A DNA stretch of 64,000 nucleotides. It comes from Acanthamoeba sp. SK_2022b (lineage: Eukaryota > Discosea > Longamoebia > Acanthamoebidae). This document shows positions 32,090 to 43,285 of this stretch, in pieces; the stretch's first letter is position 1; each line of letters opens with the position of its first letter. Position numbers and translations under genes: made by a program. The notes under the pieces were generated by a model. That model was given only the letters and a program-made list of their open reading frames with translations, was not told where the DNA came from and did not search any database. The stretch lies in contig JANDJZ010000193.1 in assembly GCA_027943245.1 (NCBI GenBank), positions 1 to 64,000 on the forward strand. Reading direction: 5' to 3'.

Positions 32090-35045
32090 TCAAAAAAAAA
32101 ATAATAAAATTTTTATTCTCCCTTCTTCTTCCACAGGAGAAGGGCGCACACACACGCACGCACACACACACACACACACGACATCAGAGGGGCACATAGC
32201 CGTCGGTGAAGAAGCGCTCGAAGAGCTCTCGCTCCACGGCAGCTTCCTTGGCGTTGTGTTGCAAAGCCTGTCACAGAGGCCATCCACCATAACACACATT
32301 CCGCCGTGTGAGCGGATCACGGACTCGGCGACAGGAGAGGACGTGGCGAGGGAGGCAAGCGGTACCGTCTGCTTCATCTTGTAGTCCCCGGCCACCCCAT
32401 CCACGGCCATCTGCAGATCGTGGAGGGCCGCCTCAAGCTGATCGAGGCCGCGTCGCACCGCCTGGCCCACACGCGCACACAGAGACAGGTGAGGTCATGG
32501 AGCGAGGGAGGGGCGTTTGTTGTTTGGGGGGGGCGCGTTGGAGTACGGGCGAGGTGAGCTGGACGCCTTCCGTTCCGGGCGGGCAGGCCAGCGCGCATAT
32601 CTGGTCCGTCTGCTGTTCGCTGCAAGACGTGAACGAGCATTCCCCCCGCATCACCCGTGAGTTTCCTTGTCACAAGTAGCGCCACGCGCGTGCTCACGTA
32701 CATCTCGGCAAGAGCCTCCTCCTGCGCCGTGTGCAGCGCTTGCAGCACGGCTTGCGCGGCGGAGAGCCGCTGCCTGAGGGCTTCCGCTGATTCCGCCAGG
32801 GCCTGGCCGTGGCCGTCTCCCACCATCAGGGGACTCGCAGACGCCGGCTGAGAGTCGGTGGTGCTGTGGTTTGTGAGGAGTTGGCTCACTCGCGCCATGG
32901 TGGAATCGTGGCGGGCAACGCGAGCTCCCATCGTCCTGGACGGCGCGAGGGCCTGCAAGTGGTCACCATCACCATCATCATCATCATCAGTTGGCGGAAG
33001 TGGGGCGGAGCAAGCGCGTGCGCTGTGGCCACTGAGTGGATACCAAGGTGCGGTCAAGTGCAGTGGCATGGTCGGTAAGCTCGCTCATCAGGGATGACAT
33101 GAGCCCATACAGCTGGCGCTGCCTCTCGCGCTCCTGCTGCATGGCCGCGTGCAGGAGCTTGAGCCGCGCTTCTTGGCCGACGAGCACCGCGGCGGCCTAC
33201 CCCGACGCATAGACGTGATCAGGACAACCAACAACCAACAACAACCAACCAACAAGCGACGCACCTGATCCAGCACAAGGCCGCGTTTTTCCTGTCGTTC
33301 GAGCTTGGCGTCGTAGTCGGCGTGCAGGACGGGCAAGACCTTGAGCGACGAGAGCGCGCTCCAGAGCGCCGGGAGGGTCTTTTGCTTGTGGCGATCAATG
33401 GCAGCGTCCACCTTGGCGAGCGTCGCGTCGACCTCGGCGATTCGCTGCCTGAGCGCCGCCAGAGATCAGGCCACAAATACGCACGGGTGGTGGTCAGAGT
33501 GGTGACGCCGACGGGCGGCTGGGCACAGCCGTGGCTGGGCCGTACTTGACGGTCAGGTCGGGCATATCCGCATAGCGCTGGGCGGCGAGGGTCTGCAGCG
33601 CCGCAAAGGACCCTCGAGCTCGGCTGAGGTCCACGAGAGCCTCGACGTACTTGCTCTCGCTCAGAGGAAATCTGAAGAAGGGGCAGAGGGGAAATGAGAC
33701 AACCAAAAATGGCAGTGGCTCCTTCATAGGCACGGCCAGCCAACCCAAGGCGGGTGGTGGGAGGGGGAGTGAGGCCCGCGGGCGCACATTTTCTTCAGTC
33801 GCTGGACCTGGAGATTGAGGTCTTCGTGTGACACCGACCCGAGCTTTGATTCGGGAGCTGCGACAGAGCTCCCCGTCCTTGGAGTAGGGCGGTTGGGGGC
33901 CCGCAAGTGCCCGCGGAGCTGCAGCAGGGGATCAACGTGGACGCGCGCCGTAATGTGAGGAGAGGCGCATGTGCGGTCGACACGGGGAGCAGGTGGGTGG
34001 CATCTACCTTGGCCGCGAGGCCCTTTTCGAGCGCCACGTACTCGTCGAGCGCGATCGCGTGCAGGGGAGTGCCGGCGACTGGCCGTGCGGGCGAGAGGCA
34101 CTGGGTGGCGTAGCTCGGCTGCGGTGGAGTGGAGGGCTGAAGGTTCTCCTTACCGTAACCGCCCTCGTCGAGCTGCTCCTCGAGGCCGAGGAACAGCGGC
34201 TCCACTGTATTCAGGAGCTCGGCCAACGTGCTCCCCATCTAATCACCGATAGCAAGCCGTGAGTCGCTGTATACGGCGCAACGTTGGTCTCTGGATCCAG
34301 TAGGAGCGGTACCTCGTCATACTCCTTGGCGAGCTGCTTTTCGACTGTGGCGACGCTGTCCCGGTGTTCTCGCTCTTCGGCCACGAGGGCTGCGGTTTGT
34401 CGCTGACACCCGGAGGAGAGCGTCTGAAGCTTATCGCGCTTCGACTCCAAAGCGCTGAGACGAGTCTGCAGCCGCTGGAGCTCTGCTTCCATGGCCCCTA
34501 CCTCGCTCCTACGGTGTCACTCCGCACCGATCAGCACGCCGGCCTGATGCACGCTTCAAGCAGCGTACCGCAGCAATTCGGCCTCGCGCTCCTGTTCCGC
34601 ATCTTCGTCGAGGCGCTCCAGCCGGAGCAGCGCTTCTTCAAGCTCGGCTCCCTAGCACATGCATGCACGCCTTTGAGACAGTTGCCCAGTACGTGTCTAC
34701 ACTGAGCAGCTCCAGGCAAGAGGATGAGGGCTACCGTTTTGAAGTCCTTTGGTGGAATGCTTCGCCAACTGCCGAAAAGAAGGTGGAATGATGCATTATT
34801 GAAAAGGACCCTACAGGGAGACAAACCAATTGAGCGCAGAGAGCAACAGCAGCGTACTGAGACACCTCATCGATCGACAAAACATTCTTGGCACCACTCA
34901 CGGAGGTGCAGAGATGCTTGAGAAAGGGGCGGGTGGAGGGGTAGTCGAACAGCCACTCAAAGTCTTGCGAGCGTGCTGTGGAGCTGTATCCAATTTCCTT
35001 TAGAAATACTGCAAAGTCGAGGGCATTCTTCTTGCGACTCTCCAT
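32090..35045 (-). CDS. HAUS3: HAUS augmin-like complex subunit 3
   Basis: Subunit of augmin, which recruits gamma-tubulin to existing microtubules for branching nucleation in the spindle. The N-terminus from ATG 35045 follows the HAUS3 pattern: FLKEIGYSSTARSQDFEWLF, then FLKHLCTSV and NVLSIDE (family: LKKIGYP, DFDWLFEG, NVLSE). Longer in-frame starts (35222, 35153) add only basic sequence and approach the kinase gene end. Downstream exons are almost all coiled coil: LEEALLRLERLDEDAEQ (~34640), MEAELQRLQTRLSALESKRD (34492), LLNTVEPLFLGLEEQLDEGG (~34215), NLQVQRLKKM, RGSFAALQTLAAQRYADMPD (~33610), ALWSALSSLKVLPVLHADYD (~33370), LKLLHAAMQQERERQRQLYG (~33160). The stop at 32092-32090 follows a read-through GT tract; an alternative splice would end near 32115. 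The 3' end is therefore uncertain. Confidence 0.82.
32145..32179 (+). repeat. Short CA tract near the 3' end of HAUS3
   Basis: About 35 bp of CA with CG interruptions. It is either translated as a Val/Cys run or lies in a terminal intron of HAUS3. Confidence 0.8.
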
Positions 35046-35202
35046 GTCGTCCTCTGGTTTTGATTCGAGGCTTGGCGTCTTCGCGGCGTTGTGTCCACGT
35101 TTTGGCGCCCTTTTCCGCCTTCTTAAAGTTGGAGTTTTTGTTTTTTGCCACATTTTCGTTTTCTTTTCGTTTTGTACCAAAAATCTGTTCGTTGGCCGCT
35201 CA

Positions 35203-38200
35203 TCAAGCTCCTCCGCCAACACCGTCGTCCTCGATGATCTGGTTGAGAGCTGTGATGATGTAGGACATGGCTGGCCGCTTCTCCGGGTTATCGTGCCACA
35301 CCTTCTTCATGAGCTTGCCAAACAGAACGGGACAGTTGCTGGGAATGGGCGGGCGGCGGCCCTCCATGACGTCGAGCGAGACGCCCATGAAGTTGCGCCC
35401 GTGGAAGGGGTACTTGCGCGTCAGCACCTCCCACATGATTATGCCAAACGAGTAGACATCAGCCTTTTCGTTGTACTTCTGCCCTCGTATCACCTCCGGC
35501 GCTGTATAGTAGACCACACGCGTGCGATTGCGTCAGCACTGTAGTACACGAGAGACAGAGAGAGAGAGAGAGAGTACGTGCCTGTCCAGCAAGGCGTGCC
35601 ACAACGTGTCATCGTGGCATTCTCCTCCTTGATGCGCGCGAAGCCGAAGTCGCCCACCTTCACATTCCAGTTTTCGTCCACCTGTATGTTGTTCAGAAAA
35701 AAAGAAGGTGTGAGCGTGCTGTACACTTGACGCCGTGAGTTGTGAGTTCACATCTTGAGAGAAACACATACGAGCAAGTTGGCCGGTTTGAGATCGCGGT
35801 GTACGATGCACGGGGATAGGCTATGCAAGTAGTTGATGCCAAGCGCGGCGTCGTGGAGCATGTGTAGCCGCTGTATCCACGGTAGGCGCACTGTGTGCTC
35901 ATGCAGAATGTTGTGAAGCGATCCCATCTTGGCGAACTCGGTCACGATGCATAAATTGGGCCGCTTGACACACGCGCCTGAAGCAAACCCGAAGCCTATG
36001 AGCAGCGCCCCCTTCCTTCCTAATAGTCACACGACAGATGAGATTACGAGCTCGCACCGATGAAAACGACGATGCTTGGGTGGAGGAGTTCGGAGAGGAA
36101 GGCCATCTCAGCGCGGAACTCGAGCATGCGTCGCTCGTCGAGCCTCTGCTTCATGAACTTCTTCACTGCCACGTCGACGCCCTTCCACTTCCCCTGGTAG
36201 ACCACGCCATAGCTCCCCATGCCCACCTGTGTAGCCAGGCCAGGTGAGCCTGAGTCAGGGGCGCGGGTAGGGCGTTTACCTGCTTCCCGATCTGAATCTC
36301 CTTGTAATCAATCACCCAGCGGCAGAGGTTTGCTGAGGTCAGGAAGTTGTCCTCCTTGAATGCCATCTGGTTTTCCATCGGCTCTCCTTCCTGTGTGGAG
36401 TGGCTCCTGTATACGTCCAACCAGTCTGACGTTAGACCACACACAGCACATATCTGACTATCGAGGAGCCGCTACGCCAAGGGGCCTATACTCGTTCTCA
36501 TCAGTGGTAGTGGTGGCCAGGGTGTCGCTCTCGGCACTGTGGTGCCCGATGCCGAACCGGTCTTCAAGTCCCCTTAGGCGCAGCTCCCACAGACGCGTGG
36601 TCTTGCTGCCGGTCGTATCGGGCATCTCCAGGTATCCCACCTCCGCAAAGCGATTCTTCTCTTTGCCCATCTCCGTCTCCTTGATCTTCTCATAGAGCGT
36701 GTTAGACATCAATACCTGCACACACACACATACCGCGCGAGTGGGGTCAGCTTTGTATATTGACGTGATTTCCCGCGCGCTGGAGACCGGCGAACCTGGC
36801 CGCCTTTGGTGACGGACGTGATGCGCGCCGCAGCGTTGACCACTGGCCCAATGTACTCGACCTTATTAGTCATGCCGTCCCGGACCTGATTGTGCAGACG
36901 ATAGGTTGGCTGGTGAGACGTGGCAAAGGGGCAGGCTGGGAGGGGGAAGAGGGGGGGGGGCAGTGGTCTGCGTGCCATGCGCGGTCGTCCGATATGAACG
37001 CCCATGCGGACTCGGAGGCCACGGAAGGTAACACGGTCCTCAACGCCGCCCCACTCCTCGACGGCACCCGGATGGTCGAGCAGGCCCTCGGGCCACGGCA
37101 CCGACAGCAGCTCCTGCTGCACCTCCATGCACCACTCGAGGGCGTCGGTTGGATGCTGGAAAGCCATGCAAAAGGACCCCTCGCCGCTGATCTTGTCATG
37201 GAGAAACACCACCTCATAGCCCTGCCAGAGCAAGACTTGTTGTCAACTTCCACCTGAGCCAAGTTCTTTGTTTCGGCAAACAAGGAAGATACCCTGAACT
37301 TGGGGAGAAGGGAGCGCAGGAGTTGGTTGTGAAGGAGCGTGGCCTCCTTCATGGCCGTTGCGTTGAACTCCCACAGTGAGGCGGCACGAGTAATGTCGGA
37401 GAATACGATCGTGATCTCGCCCTCGGGCGGGCTGGTTGTGGCAGCCATGCCCTGGGCCGAGCTGCTTGAATAGTCTGGGATGAAAGAGAGGGCGGGACAT
37501 ACCTAGAGGCATCAGACGGACGAGCGCAAATGGAAGAAGAGGCGAAGGAAAGTACAAGAGGACTCAGACGAGATGATGCTCGAGTTGGTGCCCTTGCGCA
37601 TAGTCCACGAGCCCTTGTCGCTCGGCAAGTGTGCTTATCGTGACAATCGCACGCACATGTTAGAAAAACGTACAGACGTGGGCAGAGAAACAGTCCCCTC
37701 TACCTGTGGACGACGTATCAGTGCTTGTATGTTCTTGGATGGAAGACAGTCGCGCCATCACCTCCTGCGCAGCACAAGCAGTCGGTATAGTTTTTGCTTT
37801 GGCAATTGTTTAATCTCATTTTGGGCGCGTGACGTACGAGGAACGTGGGACGCATGGAGGGGTCGGAATGCCAGCAGCTCTCGATGAGATGGAAGAACTT
37901 GGGGGCCATCATGCGTTCCTCCTCTGGCGGCAGCTTTGGGCGCAAGTTGTCCCGTATCACGCTCACGGCGATCGCCGCCGGACTGTTGAGCATGAACAAT
38001 GAAAAAAATGTCTGAGCGGCTGATCACGATATGACGGGGTGAAGCAGTCACCTCATTCCATAATAAGGCTGCTCTCGCGTAGCCAGCTCCCACAGAATGA
38101 TGCCTGCATGAAAACCAGCTACTGTTAGCATTTTTGGAGCATCAGTGACCAGGGCAGTAGGAGCACCGAAAGAATAGACGTCGGAGAGCATGTAGTCCAC

Positions 38201-39504
38201 ATCATCGCTTTCATTCAATATCTGAAGCGATAGCGTAAAGCAACGTCGTCATTCGGAGCAGGGTTTGGCAAAAAAGGAAGCGCGCACCTCAGGGGCGGTC
38301 CAGTGGAGGCTGCCCTGGTGATTGTGCTGATTCTTGCTCATCTCCGTTTTGAACTTTGTCAGACCAAAATCGCTCACCTGGTGGGTGTGTGTGTGTGTCA
38401 GAATTACTGAGAGCGATGCAGCGGAGTAGAAAATCAGGTGGAGACCTTGATGTTCCACTTGGTGTCCAGCAGCAGGTTGAGTGACTTAAGATCGCAATGC
38501 ACGATTCCTGATGAGTGTAGGAAGTGCATGCCCTTGGCTGCCTGGCAGGCCAGCTTGACCGTGAGCACAAACGGGATCGCTGGAACCAATTCGTTGTGCA
38601 GAAACTGGTTCACGGAACATGAATTTAGCACGGGAACACATACACCTGGAATTGGGAGAAGAGTACGTCAAAAAGGGAGCCCAGAGCCATGAGCTCCATG
38701 ACAATGCACATGCTTCCCTTCTTTGTGCAGGCTGCCATGAATAGCACAACGTTGGGATGGCGCAGCGCGGTCATCACGCGCACCTGCAACCGCCCATCAG
38801 CCCACACGTCTGTGGCACAACCGCCGGCCAAAGAAGTGAAGGAGGGAGCATGCCTCCTCCTTGAAGCTCCGCTCGAGCTCCTTAGTGGCAGCTTCAGAGG
38901 CGATGACCTTGATTGCGACCTCGGTGCCCTTCCACATGCCTCTGAATACTTGGCCATACCTGCCCACCCGCCAGTCTGCGTTAAGGAGACCTGCTGATGT
39001 TGCACGATGATGCATATTACCCTCCCGTTCCCAGCTGTTCACCCAGCTCCACCTCAGACATGTCGATCTCCCACTCGTTTCTATGGTGTGGGTGAATGTG
39101 GGTTAGATTGAAGGCCCACGCAGGGTGAAGAATGGGCCAGATCTGGTACCTTTGCTCTTTGATGTATAGTCTGAAGGAGGATAAGGTGATGAAGCCCATA
39201 AGGAGCAGGAGCGAGATCACCCCGACAGGAACCATCGCAGCTAAGCACACAAGCGACCCGCACCACATGTTACGTCGCCATCGACCGGTGATTGTAATCT
39301 GTAACTAAAGGGAGAGGTGGTACCGGCTAGGACAGTGGCTAAGATGCTTGATTGAGAGCTCACGCTTTCACAATAACTGCCCGTCCTCGAGCTGGAACAT
39401 TTGCACTGGTTCTGCTCACAGGTCCCCGCATCGGAGCATAGTTTACCAGCGTACACACAGCCTTACATGGTCGACCAAGGCATGTCGACAGTGGTTAGCG
39501 CGCG

Positions 39505-39595
<91 letters not shown>

Positions 39596-42500
39596 CTCAT
39601 GTTGGTGCCGATGTGTACCATGCAGAGGGCCTACAAATGCCTGGTGGCATGTGACGTTGCTGAGCAGAGCAAGCATACGGCTCTTAAGCAGCGGTAAGTT
39701 GGAACCAACGACCATCCCCGACCTGAGGACAATGATTTGAGTTAAAGCAAACTTGTCGGTGTTGGTAGTTGAATTGCAAAGAGAGGGATTACCTCGTGGC
39801 AACGTCGCTCGCGGCGGACGATGTCTGACCCCCTGGCAAGAGAGAAAAGGGAGTAAGCGGCGGACACCTGGCGGACCAAGTAGCGGCGTACAGTAGAACC
39901 AAGAGACCAGTGCCTGCGCTTTGTTGCAGTCCACCATGCTTGTAGTCTTTAGCAGGAAAGAGCCTATTCCTGTGATGGGCCAGCTGCCTGGGCTCTCGCC
40001 AAGCAGCGCGCCTTGTCCGGAAACAAGGGGTGAGGTAACTGACAGCTTAAAGGTTCCTGGAGTGTGTAGGGCCGATTACCAATGTTTGTACTGCCATTAT
40101 CGTAGTAGTCAGAGAGGGCGCTGAGCATCGACGCAGAGTTGGGCCGCAACCGTTCCCCGGAAACATCTACCATGCTTCCGGTCTGAATCTTCTTCATGTA
40201 GAAGAAGTCGTGATAGCTGTTCCATTGGCAGGTGGTCAGTGCACGTGCTCGGTGCTGGCGTAAGTGCCAACCGAAGACGAGGGAATGCGAACCTCCACAT
40301 GGTGAAAGAATAGAGCGTCGAAGACATCGTGGTGCCCATCTCACCAACACTGCTCGAGATCGAATTGTTGAGTGTGGTCAGGTTCAACTGCATCACTGGG
40401 CCAAACTGCGGTTTCAAGACATGGGTGGTCAGTCCAAATGCTAACACCCTGCCCATCATTTGCTCTCACGCCAAGCCAATAGGGCTACCCGAGTTGCAAA
40501 GGCGGGCACGCTGGCGCTCAGTGCAGAGGTGAAGAGCAGTGTTTGAACGGCATCTGAGTCCGCATAGACTACGACAATGGGTTGGTCCGGCAGGGTGACG
40601 TTGACTGGATTGAGTCGGGAGATGTTGGGGTGGTTCCATCGCAGTATGCGGCCCATCCAGATATCGGCGAGGGTTTGCATATCAAACAAGAGTGGTGGCT
40701 GGAACTTAAGGGTGAGAACAATCGCCATAAACAGTTCTAGAGCCCCAAAGAGAGTTGGTTCCTTGACAGGAGCGGAACGTACCTGCGCAGCCCCGCTGGG
40801 AAAATTGTAAGCCGGTACCACGGCATAGGCTACCACCGGCAGTTGGGCCAGGTCGTTGCTCCCGTAGGACTCAAGGTGGAGAACTACCAGAAGCCAACGC
40901 GTGCGTTAATAATAACAATAATTCAATAATTAACAAATAAATAAAATAAAAGAATAAGTGGCCTCACCTGTGCATACCGCTGCAAAGTCCACGTTCTGCG
41001 CTAAGATGTCCCCTATAGCGCTGTCTTCAGTCGTGGTCTGGTATTTGAGTTTGAAGCTGCTCGACCCAAAGTCATTGGCCCAAGCTGGATGGTAGAAAAA
41101 TAATACCAAAAAAAAAAGATCGGTGTCTCTTCCTGCGGCGGACGCAACAAGGGATAGGTAAGTACTCGGATAGACCGGCGACTCGCCCCCGGAGCCCAGA
41201 AGCACAGCAGTAGAGAACGATTGCACCCCTTGGCACGTGACCTTGTACAGATCATCGAAGATCCTAATCGCGGCGAGCATTAGCTGCAACGTAATGTACG
41301 AGAAGGATTCACACGGACCTCTTCTTGATGCTGCTAGTTATGGGAACATATCCGTTATCTTCGGCGACGCTGCCAGCCTTCGCACATGAGCGTGAAATGA
41401 AATCCAACATCAGTTCAGTACACAAAGGTGAGCAGCTAGAAGGAACGTCCAGGACAGGACAGGAGCGCACGTTGTCGTTGAGCTGAACCCAGGCTATAAA
41501 TTGCAGCAAAGTGTTGACTTGGCCGCAATCCGAGGCGCCAGAACTGTTATAGGAGATGATAATGTAGAGGAAATGGCACAGAGGCCACGACAGTTCGCCT
41601 GGTGTAGGTTAGTGCATTGACCGTGGCAACCACAGATCGAAGCACGCCACGATTAGAATCGGAGAGAAGGGATTCCACCTGGCCCATCTGAGATATCGAC
41701 CACAAAGGTCGAGGAGTTTTGGTAATCCAATAAGGCGTTCTTGATGGTGGCCAGCGAGGGTCTTACATAACTACCAGCCTTGTTGAGCATTGAGATTGAG
41801 GGCAGGTCGAGGTTGCGCGCGTCAGGCCATGCAATATAGGTCAGCGAGTATTCGTGAGTCTGCAGGCGGCGCACCGTGAGCGACAAGCAATAAAAGACAA
41901 AGGCCCCGGGCTCACCTTGACGTATTGCACCCGGTCGTCGGGTACAGCAAAGCCCACGGTGGTTGCGTTCCAATTAGGGAAGACTAGCGGGAAGGACTCG
42001 TATCCTTGCGCTGCTGCATAAGTTGCGTCAAACGTTGTGTTCATACGCGCCAGCGCGTTCATAAAACTCTGACCAGACAGGGACAATGTCACGGTCAGGG
42101 ACCAAGTCACATGACAACAAAGTGCAACTGTGCATACGTTGGTGATGTCTAGGTAACCCATTGTGTTGAATGCAAGCGTGATGGTCGCTCTGGGTAGTTT
42201 GCCAGCGGCGTGGAGTTCCGGGTTGAGAGCCGCGATGGCGGAGTCGTCCCATCGGTTAATAAGGCCCAGCCAGATGTTGACTAAAGTGGTGCTATATGTT
42301 GGAAGGAGGTTCAGGCCCAAGTGGCCAGTCCTGCTGAACAAGTGAGGGAGGGCTTTAAGATACCGGTCTAACAAGAGCGGGAGGTCCGAGCTTGATATGG
42401 TGCTGCTAAGATTATAAACAATGGTCAGCGCTCCGGCCACCATCGGGATCTCCGTTCCATTGTTCGCCACTAGTGATACCAAAGAAACGGCCGAAAGGAA

Positions 42501-42934
42501 GAGTGTGCTCTCGTCTTCAGGTTGCCTTGCGTCTGATTGGTGTAAGAGACGTACCCAACTGTGCCGATGTGAGCGTCACTTCGCCGACAATGTACGAGAG
42601 CTCTCCAGCCAAATAGCTATAAACGCTTTCCAGCGCTGTCGTGGGTGTGTAGAGCACTCGTACGTCGTCGACGGCAAACCTACAGTGGCCAATGTCATCA
42701 GGTTGTTCGCTTGTGCAGCTACGGGGTGGCACGTACCGGTAACTGTAAGCCCATGCATTGAATATCCCTGCGGCATTTGGCCCGCCAGAGCCAGGCAAGT
42801 TGGTGGGTAGCACTGAACACAAGATGCCGGAAGGACAGGTAAGAGAGGGGGTATGCAAGCTTCTGTATAGCCATACCGAAGTTCAGCTGGCCAACATAGA
42901 GAAGTAGGATGAGGAGAGTCAGGGGCGAGAGCAT
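35203..42934 (-). CDS. Receptor with two PstS-like domains, EGF, TM, TKL kinase, nucleotidyl cyclase and second TKL kinase
   Basis: Probable surface receptor joining ligand sensing, phosphorylation and cyclic-nucleotide synthesis. Start ATG 42934 gives a signal peptide (SPLTLLILLLYVG); an intron leads into LPGSGGPNAAGIFNAWAYSY, the first-lobe motif of a phosphate-binding-protein-like domain. A second starts at VLLGSGGESPVYPSTYLSLV (~41200); each has a hinge half (NIWLGLINRWDDSAIAALNP; DIWMGRILRWNHPNISRLNP). Then come an EGF-like unit (CSDAGTCEQNQCKCSS, ~39430), a membrane span (VISLLLLMGFITLSSFRLYI, ~39210), kinase 1 (GTGGYGQVFRG, VAIKVI, HCDLKSLNLLL, DFGLTKF), a class III cyclase (~37420-36690; ITIVFSDIT, YIGPVVNAAARIT) and kinase 2 (GMGSYGVVYQG, VAVKKF, HRDLKPANLL, DFGFARI), stop 35205-35203. 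Both kinases keep Lys, HxD and DFG. In the cyclase the second metal Asp is Glu (ISGEGSFCMAF). Confidence 0.85.
39509..39593 (+). repeat. (CA)n microsatellite in a receptor-gene intron
   Basis: 85 bp of CA on the plus strand, GT on the sense strand, just upstream of the EGF exon. Confidence 0.95.
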
Positions 42935-43285
42935 GCCCGTGACAAACGACGAGATGTTTGTCTGTTTTCTTCTTTTTGTCTGGAAAAACATACAGAACGG
43001 GCGCCCAGAAACATTGCCATATCCAGCAAACGGAACTCAAGCCATGCCTCCATTTGTACTGATCTCCGATGTGTTATCTATAAGGTAGGCGGTTTGGTTT
43101 TCATCCGCGTAGGATCCGCGGGGAGATCCAGTAAGGACATGTCCTACCACACGTGGAGGATAGTCTGCCATCAATGCCGGCAGGAGTACATGGGAGAGCG
43201 GAGAGGAGAAGCAACGTGAGGGACGGCTAAGGCAAACAAACACCCCTTCACCTCTGCGCCCTAAGTAAGTAACGAGGGAAGGGTC
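42935..43285. other. Spacer between the receptor gene and CSN2
   Basis: 351 bp holding the 3' flank of CSN2 and the presumed promoter and leader of the receptor gene. No conserved coding sequence or clear promoter element was recognised; a 69-codon open frame at 43037-43243 (-) has no family features. Confidence 0.4.
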
